Counted from the first letter of the stretch, positions 1 to 9,246 are shown. The stretch: 64,000 nucleotides of DNA from Yoonia vestfoldensis DSM 16212 (GCF_000382265.1 NZ_KB907981.1:111306-175305), one strand, 5' to 3'. The notes: generated from the sequence alone by a model not told the origin. Made by a program: numbers and translations.

Positions 1-495
1 CTCAATTCCGAAGGGCTGTTGCTGTTGACCAATGACGGCGGCGTCAAGCGGCGGCTGGAACTGCCCAGCACGGGCTGGCTGCGCCGTTACCGCGTGCGCA
101 TCAACGGGTCGGTCAGCGAGGCGCGGCTGGAGCAATTGCGCGCAGGCATCACGGTGGACGGCATCCGCTATCAGCCGATGATCGTGACCTTCGACCGCCA
201 GCAAGGTGCCAATGCCTGGCTGACGGTCAGCCTGCGCGAAGGCAAGAACCGCGAGATCCGCCGCGCGATGGACGCCATCGGCGTGACGGTGAACCGCCTG
301 ATCCGTGTCAGCTACGGCCCGTTCCAGTTGGGCAATCTGGAGGCGGGTGCCGTCGAGGAGGTTAAAGGCCGTGTCGTGCGCGACCAACTGGGGCTGACCG
401 ACAAGGATCTGGGCAAGGACAGTGCCAAACCCGCCCCCACACGGGTGCGCAAGCCGGTCAACCGGCCGGTAGCCGGAAAAAAGCGGTCAGGCTGA
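1..495 (+). CDS. rRNA pseudouridine synthase, RluB/RsuA family (3' part)
   Basis: The reading frame is open from base 1, so the gene starts before the window; about 164 residues are visible. It would isomerise a uridine to pseudouridine in ribosomal RNA. The first residues (NSEGLLLLTNDGG) match the stretch just after the catalytic Asp motif of RsuA/RluB/RluE enzymes; the catalytic Asp itself should lie upstream. Further on, LREGKNREIRRAMDAIG is the family's conserved C-terminal motif. The tail is rich in Lys, Arg and Pro, as in RluB-like proteins. The exact rRNA position cannot be told from this fragment. Confidence 0.88.
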   Translation, partial: LNSEGLLLLTNDGGVKRRLELPSTGWLRRYRVRINGSVSEARLEQLRAGITVDGIRYQPMIVTFDRQQGANAWLTVSLREGKNREIRRAMDAIGVTVNRLIRVSYGPFQLGNLEAGAVEEVKGRVVRDQLGLTDKDLGKDSAKPAPTRVRKPVNRPVAGKKRSG

Positions 496-585
496 CCCTT
501 TCGCCGCAGGAATCGACGCAAAACTCTCGCATTATCGCGCAAGGCTCCTTATCTGGGGAACGACCATGACCGGAGTATCTGCCCC

Positions 586-789
586 ATGTTGCGTCTGATC
601 CTGCTGCTGAGCTTTGTCGCCGTTCTGGCGATCGGCTTTCTGGCTGTGCTGGGGGCAGTGCGCGTCATGGCGGGCGGTGCCGCAGAAAAGGACCCAGACC
701 CCATGCCCGCCCCCTTTCGACGGATTTCCTATATCGTGCTGGTCGTGCTGATGTTCGGCGTGGCGTCCGGCTGGCTGGGATCGGCCTGA
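586..789 (+). CDS. small two-helix membrane protein, hypothetical
   Basis: Predicted protein of 67 residues with two hydrophobic segments (about residues 2-28 and 46-66) separated by a short Pro/Asp-rich loop. I recognise no named family. A GGAG about ten bases before the ATG supports translation. Its stop overlaps the start of the next gene (TGATG at 787-791), so it is probably translationally coupled to the XpaC/TelA operon and may be an accessory membrane subunit. A role is not assignable from sequence. Confidence 0.6.
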   Translation: MLRLILLLSFVAVLAIGFLAVLGAVRVMAGGAAEKDPDPMPAPFRRISYIVLVVLMFGVASGWLGSA

Positions 790-1682
790 TGGCAAAACGG
801 TTCGGCGGCAAGTTCAGCCCTGACGGGGCCACAACAGATCCACGCGAGGCGGCGGTCGATCCGGTACGGATCAAGGCGGCGGGATCGCGGGGGCGCATCC
901 TTTACGTGCCCGCCGTGGTGCTGGTGTTCACATCGCTGAATGCAGGGCCTGCGGTGCTGGTCACCGCACTTGCCGGTGCCGGGGTGCTGACGCTGGCGGC
1001 GTGGCTTTTGCAGGAAGGGCTGCGCGCCGAAGCGGCCTATGATGCCCGCAAGGTCGCGCGCCGCCCCGCCTTGCCGCGCAAGATGCTGGCTTCGGCGCTG
1101 ACGGGTTTGGGCGTGGCGATTGCGGCCTATACCGGCGACAGCGGCATCGTGGGATCGGCGCTTTATGGCGTGGCGGCGCTTGCGCTGCATGTCGCGGCTT
1201 TCGGGATCGACCCGCTTGCCGACAAAAAGGTCGCGGGGCTGGACCGGTTCCAACAGGACCGCGTGGCGCGCGTGGTGGACGAGGCCGAGGCGCATCTGAC
1301 CGATATGGCCGCCGCTATCGCCAGCCTGAACGACCGCCGCCTGATCGAACGGGTGGCAGGATTCCAGCGTGTCGCGCGCCGCATGATCGCCAAGATCGAA
1401 GAAGACCCGCGCGACCTGACAGGCGCACGCCGCTATCTGGGTGTCTACCTGATGGGGGCGCGTGACGCGACATCCAAGTTCGTCGACCTTTACCGCCGTG
1501 GCCCCGATGCCGGGGCGCGCGCGAAATACGAGGCGCTTTTGACCGATCTGGAGCAGAACTTTGCCGCCCGCACCGAAAAGATGCTGGTGGATGACCACGC
1601 CGACATGGATATTGAGATCAATGTGCTGCGCGACAGGTTGCAGCGAGAGGGCGTGAGCCTGAAAACGAAAGGGAACGAGTGA
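789..1682 (+). CDS. XpaC-like (5-bromo-4-chloroindolyl phosphate hydrolysis family) membrane protein
   Basis: Predicted protein of 297 residues with hydrophobic segments near residues 36-75 and 95-130, followed by a long helical soluble region rich in charged residues. The architecture and the position directly before telA match the XpaC/Halogen_Hydrol family. That family was named after a Bacillus indicator-dye phenotype and its biochemical role is not settled. XpaC and TelA genes are recurrently adjacent and have been linked to tellurite, toxic-anion and cell-envelope stress. Its start overlaps the stop of the preceding small gene and its stop overlaps telA by one base. The assignment rests on overall resemblance and context; no catalytic motif was identified. 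Confidence 0.75.
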   Translation: MAKRFGGKFSPDGATTDPREAAVDPVRIKAAGSRGRILYVPAVVLVFTSLNAGPAVLVTALAGAGVLTLAAWLLQEGLRAEAAYDARKVARRPALPRKMLASALTGLGVAIAAYTGDSGIVGSALYGVAALALHVAAFGIDPLADKKVAGLDRFQQDRVARVVDEAEAHLTDMAAAIASLNDRRLIERVAGFQRVARRMIAKIEEDPRDLTGARRYLGVYLMGARDATSKFVDLYRRGPDAGARAKYEALLTDLEQNFAARTEKMLVDDHADMDIEINVLRDRLQREGVSLKTKGNE

Positions 1683-2875
1683 TGTCCGAATCTACCCGCG
1701 AAAAGGCGGCCCAGGCTTTGGCCGAGGTCGAAAAAGTCACCGCTGTCGTGTTGCCCGAACCGTCGCGCGATCTGGTGGTGCTCGACAGCGCCGATACGGC
1801 CACCAAGGCGGAAATCAACCGCCGTATTGCCGAGATCAACATCGGCGATACCAATTCCATTGTGTCCTTCGGTGCCTCGGCCCAGACCGACCTGCAAGCG
1901 ATCAGCCAGAGCATGCTGGCCGGTGTCCGCAACAAGGATGTGGGCCCAGCGGGCGACAGCCTGCGCAGCATGGTCACGACGATCCGGGGCTTTTCGGTGT
2001 CGGAACTCGACGTGCGGCGCGAACGCAGCTGGTGGGAGAAACTGATCGGGCGTGCCGCGCCCATCGCCAAATTCACCGCCCGGTTCGAGGAGGTTCAGGG
2101 CCAGATCGACAAGATCACCGATGACCTTTTGCGCCATGAACATGTGCTGCTGAAGGATATCGAAAGCCTCGACATGCTGTATGACAAGACCTTGCAGTTC
2201 TATAACGAGCTGGGGCTCTATATCGCTGCTGGCGAGGCGAAGCTCGCGGAACTGGATGCCACGACCATCCCCGCGAAAGAGGCCGAAGTCCAAGCCGCCC
2301 CCGTGGATGCGGCGATGATGAAGGCACAGGAATTGCGCGACCTGCGTTCTGCCCGCGACGATCTGGAACGCCGCGTGCATGATCTGAAACTGACGCGTCA
2401 GGTGACGATGCAGTCGCTGCCCTCGATCCGGCTGGTGCAGGAGAACGACAAGTCTCTGGTGACCAAGATCAATTCGACCTTGGTGAACACGGTCCCGTTG
2501 TGGGAAACGCAACTGGCGCAGGCCGTGACGATCCAGCGGTCGAGCGAGGCTGCGCGCGCGGTGCGCGATGCCAATGACCTGACCAATGAATTGCTGACCG
2601 CCAATGCGCAGAACCTACGTGACGCCAACAAGATCATACGCACCGAAATGGAACGCGGCGTGTTCGACATCAATGCGGTGAAAGCGGCGAATGCCAACCT
2701 GATCGCCACGATCAACGAAAGCCTCGAGATCGCGGACGAAGGCAAACGCAAGCGCGCCGAGGCCGAGGTCGAGATGCAGAAGATGGAAGAAGAGCTCAAG
2801 CAGACCCTGTCGGCCGCGCGCGCGCGCAAGACTGGGACTGGCGACGTCATCGGCACCTCGACCGGCATGGCGTAA
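1682..2875 (+). CDS. telA: toxic anion resistance protein TelA
   Basis: Predicted protein of 397 residues from the ATG at 1682; a GTG three bases earlier is possible. It is almost entirely alpha-helical and charged, with coiled-coil-like stretches and no signal peptide, as in the TelA/KlaA family associated with tellurite and other toxic-anion tolerance. The central part (about residues 170-330) carries the conserved pattern seen in TelA proteins, including PSIRLVQENDKSLVTKINST. The start overlaps the xpaC-like stop (TGATG), so the two are probably translated together. The molecular activity is unknown even in well-studied members. Confidence 0.88.
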   Translation: MSESTREKAAQALAEVEKVTAVVLPEPSRDLVVLDSADTATKAEINRRIAEINIGDTNSIVSFGASAQTDLQAISQSMLAGVRNKDVGPAGDSLRSMVTTIRGFSVSELDVRRERSWWEKLIGRAAPIAKFTARFEEVQGQIDKITDDLLRHEHVLLKDIESLDMLYDKTLQFYNELGLYIAAGEAKLAELDATTIPAKEAEVQAAPVDAAMMKAQELRDLRSARDDLERRVHDLKLTRQVTMQSLPSIRLVQENDKSLVTKINSTLVNTVPLWETQLAQAVTIQRSSEAARAVRDANDLTNELLTANAQNLRDANKIIRTEMERGVFDINAVKAANANLIATINESLEIADEGKRKRAEAEVEMQKMEEELKQTLSAARARKTGTGDVIGTSTGMA

Positions 2876-2881
2876 GCAGGG

Positions 2882-3838
2882 ATGACGGCAGCACGGTTTA
2901 TCGTGGCGTTTGCCATGACGGCGGCTTTTCTGACGGGGTGCGAGGTAGCGCCCCCGTCGGACCCCGTGCCACCGCCACAAGCCGTGCCTGCCGTCATCAT
3001 GCCCGCCTTGCCTGCCGTGCGCGAACCCAGCGCGGCGAGCCGCAATCTGATGGCCCATTATACCGCCTTGCAGACCCAGATGCTGACGCAGAACCTGCTG
3101 CGCAGCGATGGCGGCGGGGCGGATACGCCGTTCACCGATACGATGCTGGCACGCAATTTTGCCCAGATCGCGCTGGCTACCGAATATGGCGACAACAGCG
3201 ATTTCACCGTCCGGCAGGGCGGGCAGACCACGCTGCGCCGCTGGGAACAGCCGATCCGTATGAATGTCGCCTTCAGCGACAGCGTGCCGCTGGCGCAGCG
3301 CGATCAGGACCGCACCAGCGTATCCGCCTTTGCCGCACGGCTGGCGCGGCTGACAGGCGTGCCGATCAGCCAGACCGACGAGAGCCCGAATTTCCACGTG
3401 CTGTTTCTGGACGATGACGACCGCCGTGAGGCGGCTGATCGGCTGCGCAAGCTGGTGCCTGGACTGTCCGATGCGACGATCCGGGGCATCGTGTCCCTGC
3501 CGCGCGACCAGCTTTGCCTTGTCGCGGCTGTGTTCCAGCCCGGCCAGTCCACCTATGCGCAGGCCGTCGTGCTGATCCGCGCCGAACACCCCAACCTGAT
3601 CCGCGCCGCCTGCCTGCATGAGGAACTGGCGCAGGGCATGGGGCTGGCCAATGACAGCGACACCGCGCGCCCGTCGATCTTTAACGACAGCGAGGAATTC
3701 GCGCTGCTGACCCGGCATGACGAATTGCTGCTGCGCATTCTTTACGACCGCCGCCTTGCCGCCGGCATGACCCCCGCCACCGCCGCCCCGATCGCCGCCG
3801 AGATTGCGCGCGATCTGACGGTCGCGGGTGCCAGCTGA
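2882..3838 (+). CDS. DUF2927 lipoprotein
   Basis: Predicted protein of 318 residues. An N-terminal lipoprotein signal ends in FLTGC with Cys20 as the likely lipidated residue, so the mature protein is envelope-anchored. A Pro-rich linker follows (residues 24-45), then a DUF2927 domain (about 70-270). Near residue 240 the motif LHEELAQGMGLAND contains an HE pair and a later Asn-Asp, reminiscent of zincin metallopeptidases and typical of DUF2927; peptidase activity is an inference only. It lies seven bases after telA and 26 bases before the SPFH gene. It may be the periplasm-facing partner of the cytoplasmic TelA and SPFH proteins. Confidence 0.8.
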   Translation: MTAARFIVAFAMTAAFLTGCEVAPPSDPVPPPQAVPAVIMPALPAVREPSAASRNLMAHYTALQTQMLTQNLLRSDGGGADTPFTDTMLARNFAQIALATEYGDNSDFTVRQGGQTTLRRWEQPIRMNVAFSDSVPLAQRDQDRTSVSAFAARLARLTGVPISQTDESPNFHVLFLDDDDRREAADRLRKLVPGLSDATIRGIVSLPRDQLCLVAAVFQPGQSTYAQAVVLIRAEHPNLIRAACLHEELAQGMGLANDSDTARPSIFNDSEEFALLTRHDELLLRILYDRRLAAGMTPATAAPIAAEIARDLTVAGAS

Positions 3839-3864
3839 CCTTAACCCACCTAGGGAGACCGCCC

Positions 3865-4962
3865 ATGTCCATCTTCGACTTTCTGTCCGGCCAGTTCATC
3901 GACGTCATCCACTGGACCGACAACACCCGCGACACGATGGTGTGGCGGTTCGAACGGCAGGGCCACGAGATCAAATACGGCGCGAAACTGACCGTGCGCG
4001 AAGGGCAGGCTGCCGTTTTCGTCCACGAAGGGCAGTTGGCCGATGTGTTCACCCCCGGCCTTTACATGCTCGAAACCAACAACATGCCGATCATGACCAG
4101 TCTGCAGCACTGGGACCACGGGTTCAAAAGCCCGTTCAAATCGGAAATCTATTTCGTCAACACGACGCGGTTCTCCAACCTCAAATGGGGCACCAAGAAC
4201 CCGATCATGCTGCGCGATCCCGAATTCGGGCCAACGCGCCTGCGCGCCTTTGGCACTTATACCGTGCGCGTCGCCGATCCGGCCGTGTTCCTGCGCGAAA
4301 TCGTCGGCACCGACGGCGAATTCACCATGGATGAAATCAGCTACCAGATCCGCAACATCATCGTGCAGGAATTCAGCCGCGCGCTGGCGGCGTCGGGTAT
4401 CCCCGCGCTCGACATGGCGGCCAATACCGCCGATCTGGGCAAGCTGGTCGCCACTGCGATCGACCCCACGTTGAAGAAATATGGCCTGTCCCTGCCCGAG
4501 CTTTACATCGAGAACATCAGCCTGCCGCCCGCCGTGGAAAAGGCGCTGGATGCGCGCACCTCGCGCGGGATTGCGGGCAATCTCGACGAGCATCTGAAAT
4601 GGAAAGCCGCCGAGGCCATGGCCACCGAAAACTCTGCCGCAGGGCAGGCGATGGGGATGGGCATGGGGGCGGCTTTGGGCATGCAGATGGCCAACCCGCA
4701 GACAGGTCCTTGGGGGCCGGTCGCGGCACCCCCTGCCCCGCCACCGCCGCCACCCGTCGAACATGTCTGGCACATCGCCGAAGGTGGTCAGGTCACCGGT
4801 CCCTTTTCCAAGGCCGCGATGGGCCGCAAGGTCACGGACGGCACGCTGACCCGCGCCAGCATGGTCTGGACCCAAGGGCAGGACGGCTGGAAACCAGCCG
4901 AGGATGTGACGGAACTTGCCAATCTTTTCACCGTCATGCCGCCACCCCCGCCCGGCGCATGA
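3865..4962 (+). CDS. SPFH-domain protein with C-terminal GYF_2 domain
   Basis: Predicted protein of 365 residues. Residues about 1-250 form an SPFH/band-7-like domain of the subtype often annotated 'virion core protein' (YdjI-like), which assembles scaffolds at membranes. A flexible linker rich in Gly/Met and then Pro (about 257-300) leads to a GYF_2/DUF4339 module (HVWHIAEGGQVTGPFS ... WKPAEDVTEL), a likely protein-protein interaction domain. No N-terminal transmembrane segment is seen, so it is probably a peripheral scaffold. Its stop overlaps the next start (ATGA at 4959-4962). Co-operonic TelA, XpaC-like and zinc-ribbon proteins are its probable partners. Confidence 0.85.
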   Translation: MSIFDFLSGQFIDVIHWTDNTRDTMVWRFERQGHEIKYGAKLTVREGQAAVFVHEGQLADVFTPGLYMLETNNMPIMTSLQHWDHGFKSPFKSEIYFVNTTRFSNLKWGTKNPIMLRDPEFGPTRLRAFGTYTVRVADPAVFLREIVGTDGEFTMDEISYQIRNIIVQEFSRALAASGIPALDMAANTADLGKLVATAIDPTLKKYGLSLPELYIENISLPPAVEKALDARTSRGIAGNLDEHLKWKAAEAMATENSAAGQAMGMGMGAALGMQMANPQTGPWGPVAAPPAPPPPPPVEHVWHIAEGGQVTGPFSKAAMGRKVTDGTLTRASMVWTQGQDGWKPAEDVTELANLFTVMPPPPPGA

Positions 4963-5381
4963 CACAACGGCGGCTGACAATCCTGCTGCATTGGTCGATG
5001 TTCATGATGCTTCTTGCCATGATCAAAGGCGGCACGGCCAATGAAATCCTGCGCTGGGCCTTTGTCGGCGCGGGGGCGGTATGGCTGGCCATGACAGCGG
5101 CCAAGGGCATGTTGGGCAAACCCGGCCCCAAGCTGCAAGGCGCGCTGCGGGCGGCCTATCCGTGGATGCATCGCGGGCTTTATGCCGTGATGGCGGCCAG
5201 TGTCGCGATCAATGCGGCGGCATTGCTGGGCTTTGCCAGTCTTGATCTGGCGTGGAACAGCCTACTGGTGCTGCTGATGGTCGGTACGTTTCACGGCCTG
5301 TTTCATTTCTGGCGGCACAACGTGCTCTATGACAATGCCCTACGGATGATGCTGCCGCGCTTCATGCACAAGATCCTATGA
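4959..5381 (+). CDS. small cytochrome b561-like membrane protein
   Basis: Predicted protein of 140 residues with about four hydrophobic segments. The ATG at 4959 overlaps the upstream stop (ATGA) and is preferred over in-frame starts inside the SPFH gene. Conserved-looking histidines sit at residues 11, 71, 112, 116 and 120, in contexts (LLHWSM, HRGLYAVM, HGLFHFWRH) that recall bis-haem cytochrome b561 proteins. The protein is shorter than usual for that family, so haem binding is plausible but unproven. It may be a membrane anchor or redox subunit of the surrounding operon. Its stop overlaps the zinc-ribbon gene start (ATGA). Confidence 0.65.
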   Translation: MTQRRLTILLHWSMFMMLLAMIKGGTANEILRWAFVGAGAVWLAMTAAKGMLGKPGPKLQGALRAAYPWMHRGLYAVMAASVAINAAALLGFASLDLAWNSLLVLLMVGTFHGLFHFWRHNVLYDNALRMMLPRFMHKIL

Positions 5382-6481
5382 CCAAGACCATCCCCGCCGC
5401 CCCTGTCGATCACCGCTTTCCCTGCGATGCCTGCGGGGCCAACCTGCGGTTCGATCCGCGGGCGAACCAGCTTGTCTGCCAGCATTGCGGCAATACCCAA
5501 GAGATGCCGCAGACCACGACGACGGGCAGCATCAAGGAAATGGATTTCCGCCGCGCGCTGGACCAGCACCTGCCCGAGGCGGATATCGAGATCACCCGCA
5601 CCGTCGCCTGCACCACCTGCGGCGCGGAATTCGAATTCGACCCAGATGTGCATGCCGCCGAATGCCCCTTCTGCGCCAGCCCCGTGGTCAGCGACACCGG
5701 CACGCACCGGCATATCAAGCCTGCGGGGTTGCTCCCCTTCGCGCTCGATGAAGCGACCGCGCACAAGGCGATGAACGACTGGCTGGGCAGCCTGTGGTTC
5801 GCGCCGGGCGGCCTGACCGAATATGCCCGCAAGGGACGGCGGATGAACGGCATCTATGTTCCCTACTGGACATTCGATGCCGATACCGCCAGCCGCTATA
5901 CCGGCCAGCGCGGAACGCATTACTATGAAACCCGCACCGTCGTGCGCAACGGCAAGACCCAACAGGTGCAGGTGCGCAAGACCCGCTGGCGCGCCGTGTC
6001 CGGGCAGGTCGCGCGGTTTTTCGACGATGTGCTGGTGCTGGCGTCCAAATCCCTGCCCAAACGGCACACCGACGGGCTGGAACCCTGGGACCTCAGCGCG
6101 TTGGAACCTTACAAGCCCGACTACCTCGCCGGTTTCCGCGCCGAAGGCTACCAGATCGCGCTCGAGGACGGGTTCTCCGAGGCGCGCGCCTATATGGACC
6201 GGATGATCGCGCGCGATGTGAAATACGACATCGGTGGCGACGACCAGCGGATCGGGCAGATCGATACGCAAATCAGCGCTGTGACCTTCAAGCATGTCCT
6301 ACTGCCGGTCTGGCTGGCGGCCTATAAATACCGCGGCCAAAGCTATCAGTTCGTGGTCAATGGGCGCACCGGACGGGTGCAGGGCGAACGGCCCTATTCG
6401 GCATGGAAGATCGCAGGTGCCGTGATCGCCGGTCTGATCTTGGCACTGGTCGCAGGTTTCGTTATCGCTAACACCCAATGA
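5378..6481 (+). CDS. double zinc-ribbon (TFIIB-type) membrane-anchored protein
   Basis: Predicted protein of 367 residues. Two zinc-ribbon-like Cys quartets are visible: C16/C19/C34/C37 (CDACG ... CQHCG) and C78/C81/C96/C99 (CTTCG ... CPFCA). A long central domain with many aromatic residues follows, and the C-terminus ends in a hydrophobic helix (about 342-365) that should anchor it to the membrane. It resembles proteins annotated 'TFIIB-type zinc finger' or 'primosomal protein N-like' that accompany SPFH/TelA genes; it is not PriA. Overlap with the previous gene (ATGA) makes it the apparent last member of the operon. Its function is unknown. Confidence 0.72.
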   Translation: MTKTIPAAPVDHRFPCDACGANLRFDPRANQLVCQHCGNTQEMPQTTTTGSIKEMDFRRALDQHLPEADIEITRTVACTTCGAEFEFDPDVHAAECPFCASPVVSDTGTHRHIKPAGLLPFALDEATAHKAMNDWLGSLWFAPGGLTEYARKGRRMNGIYVPYWTFDADTASRYTGQRGTHYYETRTVVRNGKTQQVQVRKTRWRAVSGQVARFFDDVLVLASKSLPKRHTDGLEPWDLSALEPYKPDYLAGFRAEGYQIALEDGFSEARAYMDRMIARDVKYDIGGDDQRIGQIDTQISAVTFKHVLLPVWLAAYKYRGQSYQFVVNGRTGRVQGERPYSAWKIAGAVIAGLILALVAGFVIANTQ

Positions 6482-6494
6482 CGGGAGAGATACG

Positions 6495-7400
6495 ATGATC
6501 CTATGCTGTGGCGAAGCCCTGATCGACATGCTGCCGCGCGAAACGGCAGCGGGCGAGGCGGCCTTCGCCCCGCATGCCGGTGGCGCGGTGTTCAACACGG
6601 CCATCGCACTCGGGCGGCTCGGCGCGCCGGTCCAGTTCTTTTCGGGCCTGTCGTCGGATCTGTTCGGCACGATCCTGCGCGACCAGCTTACCACCTCTGG
6701 CGTGGATGCCAGCCCCGCCGCGATCAGCGACCGGCCCACGACGCTGGCTTTCGTGACGCTGACGAACGGCCATGCCTCCTATGCTTTCTATGATGAAAAC
6801 ACCGCAGGCCGCATGCTGACCCCCGCCGATCTGCCCGACACGCAGGCCGAGGCGCTTTTTTTCGGCGGCATCTCTCTGGTCGTCGAACCCTGTGCGGCCG
6901 CCTATGAGGCGCTGATGCTGCGCGAAGCCCCGCGTGCGGTGACGATGATCGACCCCAATATCCGCCCCGGTTTCATCAAGGATGAAGCCGCCTATCGCGC
7001 GCGGCTGGACCGGATGCTGGCGGCGGCGGATATCATCAAGATCTCTGACGAGGATCTGGCATGGATCAGCGGCGATACCGATGCCGCTGCCTTGCGCGCG
7101 AAAACAGGCGCTACCGTCGTCCTGCTGACGCGCGGTGCCGATGGCGTGACGGTCGTCACCGCGACAGGCCATTTCGATGTGCCGGCGGTCAAAGCGACGG
7201 TTGTCGATACAGTGGGTGCGGGCGACACGTTCAGCGCGGGGTTTCTGGCAAATCTGGACGCGCAGGGATTGCTGCGCAAATCCGTGCTCCGCGCAGCTGA
7301 CCGCGATGCTTTGGCGCGCGCGACCGCCTTCGGCGCAAGGGTCGCCGCCGTCACCGTCAGCCGCGCGGGTGCAAACCCGCCCTGGGCCTCCGAGCTGTGA
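6495..7400 (+). CDS. PfkB-family sugar kinase (fructokinase-like)
   Basis: Predicted protein of 301 residues with the ribokinase/PfkB fold. The N-terminus reads [15 protein letters not shown], and the ATP/catalytic signature [17 protein letters not shown] near residues 236-252 contains the GAGD oxyanion hole with its catalytic Asp. It probably phosphorylates a hexose such as fructose; the exact substrate is inferred from similarity to fructokinases. A good GGGAGAG ribosome site precedes the ATG. The next gene, dtd, starts within its stop (GTGA), so the two are cotranscribed. Confidence 0.85.
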   Translation: MILCCGEALIDMLPRETAAGEAAFAPHAGGAVFNTAIALGRLGAPVQFFSGLSSDLFGTILRDQLTTSGVDASPAAISDRPTTLAFVTLTNGHASYAFYDENTAGRMLTPADLPDTQAEALFFGGISLVVEPCAAAYEALMLREAPRAVTMIDPNIRPGFIKDEAAYRARLDRMLAAADIIKISDEDLAWISGDTDAAALRAKTGATVVLLTRGADGVTVVTATGHFDVPAVKATVVDTVGAGDTFSAGFLANLDAQGLLRKSVLRAADRDALARATAFGARVAAVTVSRAGANPPWASEL

Positions 7401-7834
7401 GAGCGCTGGTCCAGCGCGTCAGCGAGGCCAGCGTCAGCGTGGACGGGGCCGTGATCGGCCAGATCGGACCGGGTCTGCTGATCCTTGTCTGCGCGATGGC
7501 GGGCGACACGCCGGACAAATCCGCCACCCTTGCCGCCAAGATCGCCAAACTGCGGATTTTCAAAGATGACGCGGGCAAGATGAACAAAAGCCTGCTCGAC
7601 ACAGCCGGTGCCGCCCTGATCGTCAGCCAGTTCACGCTGGCCGCCGACACATCGCGCGGCAACCGCCCCGGTTTTTCCACCGCCGCCAGCCCTGACCTTG
7701 GCCGCACCCTTTATGAACAGTTCATCGCCGACATCGGTGCCTTGGGCATCACCACCGCCACCGGAACATTCGGCGCGGATATGGCGGTGTCACTCGTCAA
7801 CGACGGGCCGGTGACAATCTGGATCGAAATCTGA
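7397..7834 (+). CDS. dtd: D-aminoacyl-tRNA deacylase
   Basis: Predicted protein of 145 residues, the usual size of Dtd. The enzyme removes D-amino acids (and glycine from tRNA-Ala) from mischarged tRNA in the cytoplasm. It begins [17 protein letters not shown] from a GTG overlapping the kinase stop. It contains the family motif [17 protein letters not shown] and ends with [10 protein letters not shown], which holds the cross-subunit Gly-Pro motif of the active site. Confidence in identity is high. Confidence 0.95.
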   Translation: MRALVQRVSEASVSVDGAVIGQIGPGLLILVCAMAGDTPDKSATLAAKIAKLRIFKDDAGKMNKSLLDTAGAALIVSQFTLAADTSRGNRPGFSTAASPDLGRTLYEQFIADIGALGITTATGTFGADMAVSLVNDGPVTIWIEI

Positions 7835-7837
7835 CGC

Positions 7838-7878
7838 CATCTTCCGAGACCAAATATCCCCGCCGGAGACCAAAAAGT
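7838..7878 (-). repeat. intergenic repeat family A, copy 1
   Basis: This lies between the convergent ends of dtd and the CAP gene. It shares CATCTTCCGAG and AAATATCCCCGCCGGAG with the copies near 44820 and 52267; the middle (GACC instead of CAT) differs. Read on the minus strand it gives the core GGGGATATTT. Confidence 0.7.
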
Positions 7879-7881
7879 CCT

Positions 7882-8376
7882 TCAGCAGCCTTTCCCCACG
7901 ACCAGCACCCAATAGGGACCGCGCGTGCCTGTCGTAATCCCGATGCCGAATTCCTCGACCCTTGGGTGCAGCATGATTGTGCGGTGACCGGGCGAATTCA
8001 TCCAGCCGGTGATGATCTGTTCGGATCGCGGATAGCCCCAGGCGATGTTCTCTCCGACAATACAATCACTGTAGCCCACAGCACGGACCCGCTGTTGCAG
8101 GTTCGACCCGTCTGTCCCGATATGGGCGAAGAATTCGTTGCGGTGCATGTCGCAGGCATGGGTCATCGCGGCGCGGCCCAGATCACGGTTGAACCGCAGC
8201 GGACGCTCGCCATTGGCCTGGCGGCTTGCGTTCAGGCCGGCGGCGATTTCGGTCGCAAGCTCATTGACGTTTTCAGGCGCCACGCAATTGGCGGCCAGCG
8301 CGGCATTTGCCGAAAGCCCCGTGATCAGTGCCACCAGCAGCGCCTGCAAAACGATCATCGCGCGTCCCCTTTTCAT
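7882..8376 (-). CDS. secreted CAP/SCP-domain protein
   Basis: Predicted protein of 164 residues from the ATG at 8376, chosen because it puts a clean signal peptide (about 28 residues ending NAALA) at the N-terminus; the frame stays open further upstream. The rest is one CAP (cysteine-rich secretory, PR-1) domain with the hallmarks HACDMHRNEFFAHIG, GENIAWGYP and WMNSPGHRTIMLHP. Bacterial CAP proteins are exported and of poorly known function. The gene stands alone: convergent with dtd, and with znuB on its upstream side. A single C-terminal Cys and two internal Cys residues could form disulfides. Confidence 0.85.
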   Translation of the reverse strand: MKRGRAMIVLQALLVALITGLSANAALAANCVAPENVNELATEIAAGLNASRQANGERPLRFNRDLGRAAMTHACDMHRNEFFAHIGTDGSNLQQRVRAVGYSDCIVGENIAWGYPRSEQIITGWMNSPGHRTIMLHPRVEEFGIGITTGTRGPYWVLVVGKGC

Positions 8377-8448
8377 TTCGCCCATTTCCTGAGCAAGACG
8401 CGCAAATCGGGGCAAGGCTATGGCAAGACGGGGGAAGTTACGGGGCAA

Positions 8449-9246
8449 TCAGACCTGCAACTTGGGCAGGTGTCGGCCAATCATGCTGAGCGCAAAGATG
8501 AATACCGCCACGCAGATGATCGACGGTCCAACCTGCGTGTCGAAATGCAAGGCAAGCCGCAGCCCACCCAAGGCGGACAGCGCCCCGATCGCCATCGCGA
8601 AAAAGGCCATCCGTTCGGGCGTGCTGGCAAAACCGCGCGCGCTGGCGGCAGGGATGATCAGCAGCGCCGTGATCAGCAGCGCGCCCACGACCTTGATCGC
8701 GACGGCGACTACAGCGGCGACCAGCACCGTCAGGATCAGTTGCTGGCGGCGCGGGTTGATGCCCGCCGCATGGGCCAGATCAGGGTTCAGCGTCGCGGTC
8801 AGCATCGCGGACCAGTGCCACCAGAGCACACCCATAAGCAGCGCTCCGCCGCCCCAGATCACCGCCAGATCGCTGCGCGTCACGCTCAGCACATCGCCGA
8901 ACAGATAGGCGTCGAGGTCGATCCGCTGCCCCGGCACCAGCGTCACAGCCACCAGCCCCAAGGCCAGCGCCCCATGCGCCAGCACGCCAAGGATCGTGTC
9001 GACAGCGACCCCCTGCCCGGTCAGCGCATGGATCAGCACCGCCATGCAAAGGGCGACAACCGCGACACCCAGCGTGATCGACGTGCCGAACAGCAGCGCC
9101 ATCGCCACGCCCAGCACAGCCGCATGGGCCGTCGCATCGCCGAAATAGGCCATCCGCCGCCAGACCACGAAACAGCCCAAAAGCCCCGCCGCCACGGCCG
9201 TGCCCACGGCGGCAAGGGCGGCACGCACCAGAAAATCATCCAGCAT
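8449..9246 (-). CDS. znuB: zinc ABC transporter permease
   Basis: Predicted protein of 265 residues, strongly hydrophobic with about eight membrane helices, of the ZnuB/MntB ABC-3 permease family. It forms the inner-membrane channel of the high-affinity zinc importer. It is encoded directly after znuC, the two overlapping by one base at 9246, and in the same apparent operon as zur. Identity rests on the family pattern (for example VVWRRMAYFGDATAHAAVLG near the N-terminus) and on context with znuC, zur and znuA. Confidence 0.93.
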   Translation of the reverse strand: MLDDFLVRAALAAVGTAVAAGLLGCFVVWRRMAYFGDATAHAAVLGVAMALLFGTSITLGVAVVALCMAVLIHALTGQGVAVDTILGVLAHGALALGLVAVTLVPGQRIDLDAYLFGDVLSVTRSDLAVIWGGGALLMGVLWWHWSAMLTATLNPDLAHAAGINPRRQQLILTVLVAAVVAVAIKVVGALLITALLIIPAASARGFASTPERMAFFAMAIGALSALGGLRLALHFDTQVGPSIICVAVFIFALSMIGRHLPKLQV

